Below are positions 23,451-36,825 of a stretch of 64,000 nucleotides of DNA, piece by piece (position 1 is the first letter of the stretch; every line of letters starts with the position of its first letter). This stretch comes from Cercis canadensis (taxonomy: Eukaryota > Streptophyta > Magnoliopsida > Fabales > Fabaceae): positions 455,321-519,320 of the forward strand of contig QAOA01004753.1 in assembly GCA_003255065.1 (NCBI GenBank). The letters are read 5' to 3'. The position numbers were made by a program, and so were the translations under genes. Under the pieces are notes generated by a model. The model was given only the letters and a program-made list of their open reading frames with translations. It had not been told where the DNA came from and ran no database searches.

Positions 23451-24499
23451 TATATAATTAATTAATTATAGTTACAAAATGTTTGATCTTTATTATATCT
23501 TTGTATTACATGTGTCACATTCTTTTTTTTTTTTGGTCATGTATCACACTCTTTAAGTTTAGCTTTATCCTATGTGTTTCTATTTACAGTTCATACATAT
23601 CACACGTGGTTATGAATTTTATAAATGGTCTAACCACTGAATTAAAATAATATGATACATGTTAGAGTAATACTATATTATAATATTATTTTAATGACAA
23701 AAATTTATAATATAATCAACTTTTTAATTTCATAAAGCCATAAAAGTATTTAAGATTTTTGGTAATATATTCAACTATTTAAAAATAATATATAAATATT
23801 TTCAATTTAATATTTCGATGTAGGTAAACCAAAAATAGAAAAATTCATATGGTCACTTAAAAAGCTCCCATAAATGTCAGATAATCCGTGCAGTGAAAGA
23901 AATGTAGGCAATGACTTGCAAGCATTGGTAAGTACGTAGAGTCAGGGGTTCAATAAATAAGCAGCCGTACTCTGCACAGAAAAATAATAAATAAACCACT
24001 GTATCGAATTTAATTGAAGCAGAGGTGAAAAAATGGAATCAAAGATATTAATAATGTAAAAAGTAAATTTAATTCTATAAATATTATAATTTTTAAACTA
24101 TTTTTACAGTTGTTTTCTCTTTTTAATTTTGTCTAAATTTGAAAAAACAAGAAAGAAAGAGAATACAAGTTTATGTGGTGATACAATTACAATTGTGCAT
24201 ATTACGTAAAAAAATAAGTGAGAAAGAAGAACATATACTGCATAAAATGAGAAGTAAAAAAAAAAAATGACAATGTCTCAAGAGGGGGGAGAGGTGCCGT
24301 GAGTCGGTGGAGAAAACCTACATGATGCCATGTAGGGTTTTGTTAATGGTGGCTGGGCAGAGAATCTCTGATAAAGGGTGACGCTGTTGTATAAATTGCG
24401 ACACCGTGGTGATGTCATTTGTCAAATAGTATTACAATTCATCACCGGTGGCCAAATTCTCACTCTTTCTCATGTTTTCAAATTCATATATTATTAAAA

Positions 24500-24715
24500 A
24501 CGGGGATTTTATGATACTACGTAAGTATGTCATACTACACTGACGTAGCAAACATACATAATTTTTATATTTTATTATATATAAAATATAATTTATTTAA
24601 TTTTTTAAACAAACTTAAAAACAGTTAATTTGTACACATGTCATTCATTTATTGGCTATTTTTATGTAGTATATCATACTACATAAATACTAAAAGTATC
24701 TAAGAAACCTCCTAT
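24500..24715 (-). repeat. Dispersed ~210-bp repeat, copy 3 of 3 (inverted)
   Basis: Reverse-complement copy with TTTATGATACTACGTAAGTA at one end, TTAATTTGTACACATGTCAT inside and TATCATACTACATAAATA at the other. Together with copy 2 it forms a widely spaced inverted pair about 1 kb apart. Confidence 0.55.
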
Positions 24716-25526
24716 TAGAAAAAAAGAAAAACAACAATAAATATAAAAATAGTTTGAAAAATATGATATTTAAGAAATTAAGATTATTTTTTATATTATT
24801 TAGACCTTTGAACAAAAAAATGAGATAAAAATAAAAAACAAAAAATATAAAAAGGTAAGGAAAAAAAGTTAACTAAAGGCACACTAATTATTTTACACCT
24901 TCCTTCACATCATTATTAATTAAAATATAAACTATTGGATCAAAACATTTTTGTAATTGAATTGAAAAGTCATTATTAGGCTTGGTTTAATATTTTTTCA
25001 TAATAATAATAAAAGTTATTTTTAAATAAAAATTTAGGGGGTAAGAGATATTAGTTTATTCTAAAATTAACATATGTTATAAGTTTTAGCAAATGTTTAT
25101 AATAATATTTATAGATTATCTATTAAAAAAACAAACAACATATAACAAAGTAATATTAAGATTATCTTTAAAATTTATAGGTTCTGTGTTTAAATTTAAA
25201 ATTATAGTTAAAAGTACTAAAAATAATTGTCTATTAAGAGAAAATTGTTAGCAACAAAAACTAAATTTAAACTTTACAAGGGAAGTGATGAATTCTTACC
25301 AACACATTGAGAGTAATAGGAGATAACTGATTCCAGACATTTTTATTGTTATGTGACAAAAATTATGTGTAATAGTGTAATTTTAATACGTCCAACTAAG
25401 TTTAGAGATTATAAAATATGCTAACGAAGCAGTGTGAAATAGAATAATGTATGAATAAAATTACCCAAAAAGTTAACACACGTGGCATTACCTAGCTAAG
25501 AAACTAGTAGAAAATGAAAGAATTTA

Positions 25527-25552
25527 AGAGAGAGAGAGAGAGAGAGAGAGAG
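25527..25552. repeat. AG microsatellite
   Basis: An uninterrupted AG dinucleotide run of about 13 units upstream of the flippase leader. GA tracts near plant promoters can bind BBR/BPC factors; a role here is only inferred. Confidence 0.8.
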
Positions 25553-26799
25553 GAGTCATCAAGTAGTGTGATGAGGAGGCAAAACCAAAGGATTCGTGGT
25601 TTACCGCTCGTGTCTCACTGTCAAATTCTCAGCCTGCGATCTTCTCGGGCAATGTGCTCTGCCTAGACCCCCTCTCTCTCTCTTCCAATGCGATCGACCC
25701 CTCTCTCCGTTCTCGACAAAAATACAAAGTGAATCCACTCTCCGATTTTTCTTCTTCGTCGAGCCCTAAAGTTTTTGCATCCCATTAAGATTTCGCGCAC
25801 AAAATTGAATTGAACCCAGGATCCGATCTGGTTCATGCTGCGCTGGGAAAAAAACTTTTAAGGGTGAGATCCGATCCGTGGGTCGCCTCTGAGTCTCTGC
25901 CACTCCCTGCCATTTTACTATGATTTCGTATTCAGTGCATTGAAAGCTCATCTCTCTCTCTCGTCTCATCATCGCCATCAAAGTAAAGTTTTCGTTTCAT
26001 CAATTCCGAGAAGATAAGGAAAGCAAGCCCTTATGCTCTGATCTGCACAGGTTTGCTTTTCTCCCTTCATCGCTTTTCATTTTATTGTTCATTGTTAATT
26101 TTCTTAATTAAGGTAAATTCCCAAAGCAAATTTAGCACATTTTCGTGATTTTAGGTGTATCTGTGATATCAATTTGGTGGAGGGGTATTTTGTAAATATT
26201 TTTGTTGTTAATGTGAAAAAGTCAGTAGATTAGGGTTTCAGAGGGCAGGAATCCTTGTGATATGTTTAAAGAGTGTAATGTGATTATATGAGTGTCTTAT
26301 CTGTTTCTAGTTTTGGCTTTGCCTAGGGTCCGTAGAGGGCATCTGATTACTTTTGGATTTATTGTAGCATTTGTTGACATTCAATTCGATTGAATCGAGC
26401 TGTTCACAATTCGTGATTTTTTGTTTCATTGTGGACTGTTTGATTAGGAACTGGGGGCCTCCAATTTTGCGTGCGTTTGAAGTCCTGCTGGTTCCGCAGC
26501 TTCATCTGTGGAGTGGGCATTGGAGCTGTTTTAGAGCTACGCCTTTTTTATGGCATTTTATAAATATTGGATGAGTCTCAAGAAAGATTGAGAGGAAACG
26601 TGAAGGCAATAACAGCTAGACCTCAAATGTGGGTTTAAGGGGGTATTGGAACTTCGATCTTCTTGGCCAAAGAAAACTTTTAGTCTTTGGCTTTCTTCCC
26701 CCCCTCCCGTGTGTTGGATATGCTTATGGAGACCTTTTCTGAGTTTCATTGATGGTAGTTGCTAGTCAGTTGACTTATTCATGTAATTCTCCAACGTGG

Positions 26800-26817
26800 A
26801 TGGAGAATTATATATGA
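26800..26817 (+). promoter_or_regulatory. Five-codon uORF overlapping the flippase start codon
   Basis: ATG at 26800 reads MENYI and stops at TGA 26815-26817, which overlaps the main ATG (26814-26816) as ATGA. A scanning ribosome would meet this ATG first, so main-frame translation would need leaky scanning or re-initiation. The main frame has no upstream ATG, only a GTG at 26796. Confidence 0.6.
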
Positions 26818-29800
26818 GTTCTGATCAGCCACTGCTTGGAGAATCAGATCCTTCTTCTGTAATTGATCACCACTCTCGGAAATCAGTAGCCCTGACCTGT
26901 CTCTACCATGATGCTTCCCTCTCATCTTCTAGTTATGATGATGCTCAAAGCAGTAATTTTGATGTGAAGGACGGGGACTCTATATTTGTTGAAGATTCTA
27001 GTTTTCATTCTGCAGTTGAACACTTCCAAGCTACTGAATCTCAGTTTTCCCAGCAGTTTCCTTTGGAATGCCCCACGAGGGAGAGGAGAAGGCTGGTATC
27101 GTGGGGTGCAATGGAACTGCGTGATATCAATAACGGTAGTGTGCCCTTTGAAATTTCTAGAGGTTCATCTCGAGTGCAGGACAAGTTGAATAAGTCTCAG
27201 AGGATTCGTCACAAGAGTGTGCAATTAGAAGAAAACATCTTACATGAAGATAATGCGAGGCTGATCTATATCAACGATCCAAAGAAGACAAATCACAAGT
27301 ATGAGTTCACAGGGAATGAGATCCGAACCAGCAGATACACTATCATCACCTTCCTACCCAAGAATCTTTTCATTCAGTTCCATCGGGTTGCTTATTTGTA
27401 TTTCCTTGCCATTGCTGCTCTCAACCAGCTTCCTCCACTCGCTGTCTTTGGGAGAACGGTCTCGCTTTTCCCCCTTTTGTTTGTTCTCTGTGTCACTGCT
27501 ATTAAGGATGGCTATGAGGATTGGCGGAGGCACAGGTCAGACCGCAATGAAAATAACCGAGAGTCTCTGGTAATTCAATCCGGTGAATTCCTGCCAAAGA
27601 AATGGAAAAATATATTAGCTGGCGAGATTGTGAAGATCTTTGCTGATGAGACAATTCCAGCTGACATGGTTTTGTTGGGGACAAGTGATCAAAGTGGGCT
27701 TGCCTATATTCAGACAATGAATTTGGATGGCGAGTCAAATTTGAAGACAAGGTATGCTCGCCAAGAAACAACTTCAGCAGTATTACCAGAACATTGTGGC
27801 ATTTCTGGGGTTATTAGATGCGAGCAACCTAACAGGAATATTTATGAATTCACTGCTAACATGGAGTTCAATGGGCATAAGTTTCCCCTCAGCCAATCAA
27901 ACATTGTTCTGCGGGGTTGCCAACTGAAGAACACTGATTGGATAATTGGGGTTGTGGTTTATGCGGGACAGGAAACAAAAGCAATGTTGAACAGTGCTGC
28001 TTCCCCTTCCAAGAGAAGCAAACTCGAAAGTTACATGAACAGAGAAACCCTTTGGTTGTCGGTTTTTTTGTTTATCATGTGTTTTGTTGTGGCCCTTGGA
28101 ATGGGCCTTTGGCTGGTACGCCACAAGGACCAGCTTGATACCTTGCCTTACTACAGAAAAAAGTACTTTACGCAGGGGGCAGGTTATGGAAAGAAATATA
28201 GATATTATGGGATACCGATGGAAACATTTTTCTCATTTTTGAGTTCTATTATAGTGTTTCAGATAATGATACCAATATCTCTTTACATTACCATGGAGTT
28301 GGTTCGTTTGGGTCAGTCATACTTTATGATTGAAGACAAGGATATGTATGATTCTATCTCCGGATCAAGGTTCCAGTGTAGATCATTGAATATAAATGAA
28401 GATTTGGGTCAAATACGTTACATATTTTCAGACAAGACAGGAACACTAACAGAAAACAAAATGGAGTTCCAAAGAGCTAGTGTACATGGAAAGAGTTATG
28501 GGAGCTCCTTGCTTATGGCTGATAGCAATTCAGGTATATACTTTTCTCTCGCTTATGCTTAGTGGGTGAAATTTCTTATCCTGCTCTTAGATAATGTCTC
28601 TTTTTTGAACTTTATAATTCCTTTATATATCTTTACCTAGTCACAAGGTGTTGGCTACATGAATTCTCATCAGAAACCATCAGTATGCTTATGATGAATT
28701 GGCAAACAAATTTGCTGGTGTATATGTGTGTGTATTAAAAGACTGCTTTCTTGTGATGTTTTGCAGCAGCAGCAGCAGTTAGTCGTAAATGGAAGCTCAA
28801 ATCTGAAATTGCTGTGGATTCTGAACTCATGACAATGTTGCAGGACAACTCAAATAGTGATGAAAGGATTGCTGGACATGAATTTTTCCTTACATTGGCT
28901 GCATGTAATACTGTGATCCCTATTCTTAGTCGTGGTAGATTTTCTAGTTGTGGAACAAGTGAATCAAACCAAGAAATAGAAGCTATTGGTTATCAAGGAG
29001 AATCACCTGATGAACAGGCTCTAGTTGCCGCAGCCTCTGCATATGGATATACTCTTTTTGAGCGAACATCTGGGCATATTGTTATTGATGTCAACGGTGA
29101 GAAACTCAGGTAGATAGTGACCCAATTCAGATTAACCTTTTGGTGGGGTACAACATATTTTACTTTTTCTTTAGAATGTAGTGACTTGTAGCACTGATGA
29201 TATTTTATTACATATATGTGATAATCAAGTGCAATGTTGTGTGTGACTTATATCTTGATTATTCAATGACTTCGCTATAATTCATTCATTTATTTATTTT
29301 TTGCAATATAGGTTGGATGTATTGGGTCTGCACGAGTTTGATAGTGTTCGCAAACGGATGTCTGTTGTTATTCGCCTTCCAAACAATTCTGTTAAGGTTT
29401 TAGTTAAAGGTGCTGATACTTCAATGTTTAGCATTTTAGCAAATGGCAGTGAGAGCAACGATAGTATCCAGAACGCAACTCAGGGTCATTTGTATGAATA
29501 TTCTTCGCAAGGGTTGCGCACTCTTGTAGTTGCCTCCAGGGATCTTTCAGATGCAGAACTTGAGCAGTGGCAAAGCATGTATGAAGAAGCGAGTACTTCA
29601 CTGACTGAAAGAGCTGCAAAGCTACGTCAAACAGCAGCTCTTATAGAATGCAACTTAAAGCTACTTGGAGCAACTGGAATTGAGGACAAACTGCAAGAGG
29701 GTGTACCAGAAGCCATTGAATGTCTGCGGCAAGCAGGAATTAAGGTCTGGGTTCTTACTGGTGATAAGCAAGAAACAGCCATTTCAATTGGTCTCTCCTG

Positions 29801-32058
29801 CAAACTTCTCACTGCAGATATGCAGCAGATTATTATAAATGGCACTTCTGAGGTTGAATGCAGAAATCTTTTGGGTGATGCTATAGCCAAATATGGTGTG
29901 AGATGTTCCAGTGGAAGAGATCAGAATCTAAGGCACAAAACAAATGCCGGACATGGGGGTCTTGAGATTGCCAATGGTACAAAGTCATTGAATATGTCCA
30001 AAAGCAATCCAGGAAAGGAAGAAGGAACTACTGCTCCACTGGCACTCATAATTGATGGAAACAGTTTGGTTTATATTTTAGAGAAGGAACTGGACTCAGA
30101 GGCAAGATTATCATTGCTCATTTGAAGTTTTTGTTTGGAATATTTATGTGCATTGGACTGCTAAAGCTTGCTTTTCTATCATAAAGTTGTTTGTATGTGC
30201 ACATATAACTGTTTTACATTGTAGTTGTTAAATTCAACTTCATTGTAAATATTTACTCCTTGTTTCTCCTTTCAACAGCTTTTCGACCTTGCAACTTCCT
30301 GTAGGGTTGTGCTATGCTGTCGTGTTGCACCCTTGCAGAAAGCAGGAATTGTTGATCTGATAAAGTGCCGCACTGATGAGATGACATTGGCTATAGGCGA
30401 TGGTAAGTTCTTTATAATGAGATGAAACTGAAGATAATTTTCATTTGGCTTTTCTTTTGGGGCCCTTTGGGTGATGATGGCTATAGTTGAAATGATTAAG
30501 CTCCTTTTGCACTCTTGTGTAACCAGATGCTCTGTTAAAAAAATTGATTCATTGTGAAATTGTAACCCTATTTTTTTTCTATTTGAACTACTTTTGACAG
30601 GGGCCAATGATGTGTCAATGATCCAAATGGCAGATGTTGGTGTTGGAATATGTGGGCAGGAAGGGCGCCAAGCAGTGATGGCATCAGATTTTGCTATGGG
30701 ACAGTTTCGGTTCTTGAAAAGATTACTTCTAGTGCATGGACACTGGAATTATCAGCGTGTTGGTTATTTAGTTCTCTACAATTTCTACCGCAATGCTGTG
30801 TTTGTTTTGATGCTATTCTGGTATATATAATTTTCTTTGATACGAAAGGTTTCCGTCCTCTTCTGCTATATATCAATATCTTGTCAATCTTTCTTTCTAT
30901 TTTTTTTTTCAGTGCTGTCCAGTGTTGTGCTGATGTTTTATATCTAATTTCTGGTCTTTCGGACAGTTGGGCAGAAACATGAATTATAAAACTTTGATTT
31001 TCAGAGATAACTGAGAAGGGCTTTTTACATATTTGGATGTCAACTTTTTTGTTTTGTTTTGTTTTGTTTTTTGGGGCCAGGGATGTCAACTTTTGTTTAT
31101 ACCCCCCCCACCCCCCCCCCCCGCGCGCGCGCCGATATCGTGATATGCTATCCTAGTTGAAATTTGAATATGCAAGGTGTACCACAAATTTTTGAGCCCA
31201 AAGATAGAAGTTATTGCATATAAATCTTGTGTATATGACATCTTTGAATGATAGTTGCAGATTTATGAAATTCATTGATTCTAATGTGGTGTCTGGTTTG
31301 TCTGTAGGTATATACTGTGCACTGCTTTCTCTACAACTTCTGCATTAACAGATTGGAGCAGTGTATTCTATTCTGTGATATACACATCTATACCTACTAT
31401 TATTGTTGGTGTTCTGGACAAAGACTTGAGTCATAGGACACTCTTACAGTATCCAAAACTGTATGGTGCGGGGTACCGGCAGGAGGCTTACAATTTGCAT
31501 TTGTTTTGGATCACAATGGTTGACACACTATGGCAGAGCCTTGTTCTCTTCTACATACCCATGTTCACCTATAAGGATAGCTCAATTGATATATGGAGCA
31601 TGGGCAGTTTGTGGACAATTGCAGTTGTTGTTCTTGTAAATGTACACTTGGCTATGGACATTCAACGTTGGGTATTAATTACTCATGTTGCTGTATGGGG
31701 ATCAATAGTCATTACATATGGTTGCATGGTGGTATTGGATTCTATACCTGTCCTTCCCAATTACTGGTTAGTACATTCACATCCACCAATTAGTATTATG
31801 TTTTATAGTCTATGCAGTATTTGAAGATATATGGCTAATGTGCCTCTAAATCCTTGCAGGACTATTTATCGTTTGGCGAGGTCCCCCACATATTGGATGA
31901 CGATTTTGCTTATAACAATTGTGGCGTTGCTCCCTCGCTTTATTTGCAAAGTTGTTCATCAAATATTTTGGCCTTCAGATATCCAGATAGCTAGAGAAGC
32001 TGAGACAATGAGAAAACAACATAATTGTCGAGGGTCAAGGTGTGAAGTTTCCAGTTAA
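26814..32058 (+). CDS. Phospholipid-transporting P4-type ATPase (ALA1-like flippase)
   Basis: Flips phospholipids from the outer to the cytosolic leaflet using ATP; family members work with an ALIS/CDC50 beta subunit. Exons 26814-28533, 28767-29109, 29312-30101, 30279-30402, 30601-30820, 31308-31766 and 31860-32058 total 3855 bases, 1284 residues, in one frame. Seen in order are an acidic N-terminus with [13 protein letters not shown], the flippase N-domain start [12 protein letters not shown], the actuator loop DGES (305-308) and PISL in membrane segment 4 (487-490), which replaces the ion-binding PEGL of cation pumps. The phosphorylated Asp of DKTGT is residue 540, [11 protein letters not shown] follows, and the hinge [16 protein letters not shown] (from about 991) leads into the C-terminal membrane helices ([12 protein letters not shown] onward). 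Length fits the family, which is slightly longer than most at both ends. The intron 30102-30278 has a GC donor. Exon 2 begins in five CAG triplets. Nothing suggests a defect. Confidence 0.93.
30102..30278 (+). other. GC-AG intron in the flippase gene
   Basis: The exon ends GACTCAGAG and the intron begins GCAAGATT, close to the known GC donor consensus AG|GCAAGT. It ends TTTCAACAG|CTTTTCGACC. The join gives [14 protein letters not shown], the family sequence, in frame; no GT donor at that point does. Confidence 0.85.
31031..31132. repeat. Simple repeats in flippase intron
   Basis: A TTTTG pentamer run (about 31048-31071) is followed by a C run of about 30 bases with one A and then GCGCGCGCGC. 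The C/GC tract is unlike its AT-rich intron and may be partly a sequencing artefact. Confidence 0.7.
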
Positions 32059-34451
32059 CTTCCGTTTCTGTCTTCTAGAAACTAGAGAAATCTTGATTGA
32101 AATGGCTTCCCTTGCATTTGTCCATCACATTGCATTCTCTTCACAGTTGGTTGTAAAGTTCACTGGGTAAGGGCATGCTCGCTCTCTCTTTCGTTACTAT
32201 TGTTTTTTTTTTTTTCAGTGGTATTTTTTGTAGTTGTCTAGTGATTCCTAAAGCTCTCATCAGTATTCAGTAGTAGTCAGATATCTTTTCAGGGTTTGAC
32301 AAGCTCTCAATTATTCTTATAATTTAAAATTTGTATGACTAACTGTCCAAAAGCTACCATGACTAGTAATCAGATGTCTTTTGAGGGTTAATGCCATCCC
32401 TTTCTTTATATCTGTAGTTTCAGTGCTGTTACTCTAGGGAAAGCTGTTCATTGTTGTGGTTAAAACACAAGGTTAATTTAGTTGAATGAAGTAGTATTAC
32501 TTGTGAACTTTCCATCCTTTCCTTACTTTTCCACTTCATTTTTTTTTTGTTGGCTTCTTTCTATATGGTTTAAGAGTTGCAAGTTGCAACTCATTCCTAC
32601 TCTCTCATAATTTAAACTGCTAGGTAATGGATAAATTTATTATCTTCCATAATTGGTTAGTTCCCGGAAAACTTTGTTCTCTGTCAGCTTCAATGTTTCA
32701 TGACTGTCCTGCTAAGGGTGGTTGTCTCTTTCCAAGATGCCTCTTTTAAATTTAGTATGTAGTCAAGTAACTTGTCCTTTCTGGTCTAAAGACTGTATGG
32801 TGTTTGGTTATGTGTGGCTTTTAGTTGAGACCTGAAACACGGATTTCTACCTGGATCTTGAGGGTTGGATAAAAATTAATGATCCTAACATGGATTCTAT
32901 TAGCCATTTGTCTAGAGGAATCTGGTAAGGGTAGAGGTTCCCTTTGCATACGAAAATGACATACTTGTCAGTATTGACCCAGAAAACCCTGAATTTGTGG
33001 AATGGCCCATGACTTTTTGTACTATCCAATGTTGGATTCTTCTGTGGTGTATTGCAGTTGGAATATTGAAGCTCTTCTGAGTAGGGATGCGTTCTGTTGG
33101 ATCCCTGTGTAAATTACGTTTCTCAGTCAATATGCCAGCTCTTTAGACGGTCTTAATGAAGCTAGCAGTTAATAAAAAATGTACGAAGTGGAAGTTTTTG
33201 ACAGGCAAAGGAGTTAGTAATCATCATTGCATGTTACAAACGTAATCTGTCTACAATATTTTTATATAGAGAGCTTTTATTTGGTCATGCAAATATCTTC
33301 CTTTGGTAACATATTGATTGATGGGGGCAAGAATGTATTGTGCACATGCATCATTTATGTAATTAAGATGAGCTTGCTCATGCCATTTATTCAAATCTGA
33401 TTGTGCTTGGGTCCTGATCTTCTGTGGTTTATATTCTCCAGATGAGTTGCAGAAGCAGATTGCACAAATGTGAGACTAATGCTAGGCATGGTAACCAATT
33501 TTGTGGTTGTGTATCTAACATCTAAAGTTATGAAAGCCAAGTCCAGTAATTAGCTGCACAAAGTGGATTCATCAAATTCTTTCGCATCAGGAAGGGAAAC
33601 AAAGGTTGGAAAGAGGCCCGGAGAGAAGAGAGAGAGAGAGAGGGATCTCCAGAAATCAGGTGTTTTTAAACCAGCAGGGGCAGGATTATGATACACGGTT
33701 CCTTGAATTGAAGAGGCAATTGGAATTGGGAGAGATAAGTTAGACACGTAATTAAGTGTATAATAGTTGTGTAAAAATCAGGCTTGATTTTTTTTTTTTT
33801 AACCCCCTTACAAAAGAAAATGAACAAAATTGTCTCGGCAAAGGATAAAATGAAAGAAAGCAGGTAATCCTAAAATTACTTACAGCCCTCCTTGTTCATC
33901 GTCAAACTCATCATCAACACTGCAAAACCAAGCTTCAATCACTTTCCATTTGCCGCGTTTGATATAAAATAGTTTATGTTGTTACAAGAAGCAAATCTGT
34001 TGGTAGTGTGTAGTAGTATGGTGTTTGTGGAAATATTTTGTTTCTTTTTCTGTTTGAAGAGCAAAAGGTATTAGCAGTTTTTAAGAAGAACCAGAAGAGC
34101 TATTTTCATAAGTTATTTTTGTTTGTTTTTCAAGCACAAAATGCTTTTACGAAATTAAAATCAAGTATTTTATAACTTCTATCAATGAATTTTAGTAGTT
34201 TTTCATAAGCATGGGGTAAAATGGATCATGCTAAACATAGAATTTGAGTTATTTTAAATTATGATGCACTTAATTAGATAATAAAGTTGATGAAACAAAT
34301 TAATAATACGAATGAATAGCAAAGTATAATAAAATTAGAAAGTAGTTATTTTTATATTTTATTTTATTAATGTCACATTATATTTAATATTTAAATATAA
34401 TATAAATTAAATTACTTTTAAAAAAATCTTCCCAAAATTTGAGAAGGTGAA

Positions 34452-34782
34452 CGAGTGAGTAACTTGTGATATACTTAACACTTTCCTTTTTCTCTATTCT
34501 ATCTAATTGTCCAAACTCCAATTATTGTGTCAAATTTGATGTCTGAAGGATCTTTTGACTATAATGTACTTCTGTTCCTTATTGACAGGAAAACAAGAAA
34601 TTAAATTTGTGAACCAGTGAGTAACTTGTGAATAGTGATATACTTAACACTTTCCTTTTCATCATTCTATCTAATTGTCCAAACTCTAATTATTGTTTCA
34701 AATTTGATGTCTGAAGGATCTTTTGACTATAATGCACTTTTCTGTTCCTGATTGACATGAAAACAAGAAATTAAATTTTGTC
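34452..34782. repeat. Tandem duplication, period ~165 bp
   Basis: Two diverged units share GTGAGTAACTTGTG, ATATACTTAACACTTTCC, TTCTATCTAATTGTCCAAAC, TGATGTCTGAAGGATC and AAACAAGAAATTAAATTT in the same order, starting near 34452 and 34614. Confidence 0.7.
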
Positions 34783-35449
34783 AACTTCCAACAGCCAATG
34801 GGTTATTGAAGATATGATCTCATTAGTAGTAGCCTCATTTTCTCAATTCAAATATAGTACCCTCTTGTCATTTTCATTCAATTCGTTTATTTATTTTTTA
34901 TTTTATCATAATTGCTATTCAGAAATTAATCCAGCTCATCTAAAAAAAAAATACACAACAAATGGGTTTGTACTTGACGTACTATAATAATGCATGTTTG
35001 TTTTCTCCCTCTACCTAATACAAGTAGGGTATGCTTTGATCATACTAATACAATTTTTATGTATAATCTCCATTAATGAAACATAGATGCTAGTTTGGAT
35101 CCCTTCCTTGTAGACCAATTAAAAAAATGTTATTCTTAATGATGAAACATCTTTTAATACTGCGTAACCTAAAATTGCTGATTTTTTTTTTTTTGAAGTT
35201 TAATTATTTAATCTTCAGTTGCTTTCAGTCCTCTTAACTTTTAGGACATAATAAATGACTGATTCAAATAATTGTAGAGATAAATAATATTTTTGAGATT
35301 TGCTTTAGAGGGCATGGAGTATTGTGAATTTCACTAAACTAGTTTTAACAAAATGTAGGATGCATTGACTTTCATTTAACTATAAGTAGAATCTTGCCAC
35401 CAATTAGCTTACATTTTTTTTTTCCTTGAATTCATTTTTTTTTTATAGA

Positions 35450-35705
35450 ATTAAATACATTTTTTGTCTCTAAATTATTTTTCAAATATCACTTTAGTCC
35501 TTAATTTATTTTTTGTGTCACTTTAATTTTCAAATAATCATTTTGCCTGCCAAATTAGTCTTATAGGTGATTATTTTTTGTGTCATGAAGGACTGATTTT
35601 GACAGACAATATGATTATTCAAGAATTAAAGTGACATTTAAAAATAAATTAAGGATTAAAGTGACATTTACAAAATATTTTAACGACAACAAATATATTT
35701 GACTC
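35450..35705. mobile_element. Foldback MITE-like element
   Basis: The left arm CACTTTAGTCCTTAATTTAT pairs with the right arm ATAAATTAAGGATTAAAGTG, and CACTTTAATTTTCAAATAAT pairs with ATTATTCAAGAATTAAAGTG. It is related to the hairpin at 10455-10685. Confidence 0.6.
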
Positions 35706-36793
35706 TTCTTTGTAGGAATCTTTTTTTTTTAATATCCAATTCTCAAAGTTTATTTTGTCTTGAAGAGACAAAAACTACTCCCATCACCATTGATCAAATA
35801 ATCTACTTTATTCTACAAAAGACAGTTTAAATTAAGAAAGAAAGGAGTTTAAAAAGATAAGGTACATATATTTATATTTTACTTCGATGAGAAGAGTGAT
35901 ATAAAATTTGAATCATATAAAAACATTTTAATGGGTCTAATTTTTAATTTGTGTAGCCCAAATTATAAGTAATTAATGAAGATTCATGATGGGACATGTA
36001 GTGATATTGATAGAAATGACATTATTGTTTCAAAATATATAATGGAGATTGAAGAGTAATGTTATATAAACAATTCTTTTACAAATATTTCACAAACAAC
36101 TCCTAGTCTTTTTTTTTTTTTTGGATAATTGTAGTGTTATTTAATAACATAATAAGTTAATTAAATTTTTACATTTTTTTATAATAAACTTTCTTAACAT
36201 AAATATAAATATCTTATCTATGACAAGAAAGAAATTTCACAAACTGTCCATATAATAGAATTTGATTCAGAGAAAAAAAAAAAAAAAAAGGCAAAAAGAN
36301 AAAGAAGTCAAATATAAGCAAGCACAGATTCAGATTTGAGTGTCTCATAACAGACAACTTGTTTGTTCGTCTATAAACAATCATATCTGAACATGCAGAT
36401 GAATCTTTCAATTTTTTTATGCAGAGGGCATGTGATTACTGATTAAAATACAATGTTACTCTCAAATATAAAATTATTTCCCCTTCAAATAGATGAAGTG
36501 GATGGCCAAGATGATTGATGAGCAGTTTACATCTAAGGCAGATAACCGTGAAATACATCGCGAATGATAGTGCTGCGATGCACTACATCACCCCATTGTC
36601 ATCCTTATCCAATCTAACCTCAACGTACAACAACCATCGTTTGTCCTACTTTGTTCCCCAAATAGCCCATTACTTTCCTTATTTCACACAAAAATCATCC
36701 TCACTTGCTCCATACAAACAGGAAGGGTAAAATGGTCCTTCCAGAGAAATAAAAAAAGCCAATTTAACAATGTGCAAGCTGTCACGTCGTTGC

Positions 36794-36825
36794 TGACGAC
36801 AACGAATGATGTCAGCTGCATGACG
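36794..36825 (+). promoter_or_regulatory. Two TGACG motifs upstream of the WRKY gene
   Basis: TGACG at 36794-36798 and at 36821-36825, next to GTCACGTCG, lie 413-440 bases before the ATG. TGACG is the core of as-1 type sites bound by TGA bZIP factors, which act in salicylate responses; group III WRKY genes of the WRKY70/54 kind are salicylate-responsive. The link is inference from short motifs. Confidence 0.35.

Larger units (their letters stand above)
18238..26799. other. Long gene-free, AT-rich region
   Basis: About 8.5 kb with no credible exon. It holds a GC-rich inverted repeat (18525-18968), an N-joined duplication (19931-20381), foldback elements (20400-20607; 21090-21868), two copies of a dispersed repeat (23235-23450; 24500-24715) and an AG microsatellite (25527-25552). 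From about 25600 on it is the promoter and 5' leader of the flippase gene, with a possible leader intron starting at GCACAG|GTTTGC (26050). Confidence 0.6.

Noticed and set aside
26371-26574. 67-codon frame in the flippase leader
   Set aside because: No family match and lies in a probable leader intron or UTR.
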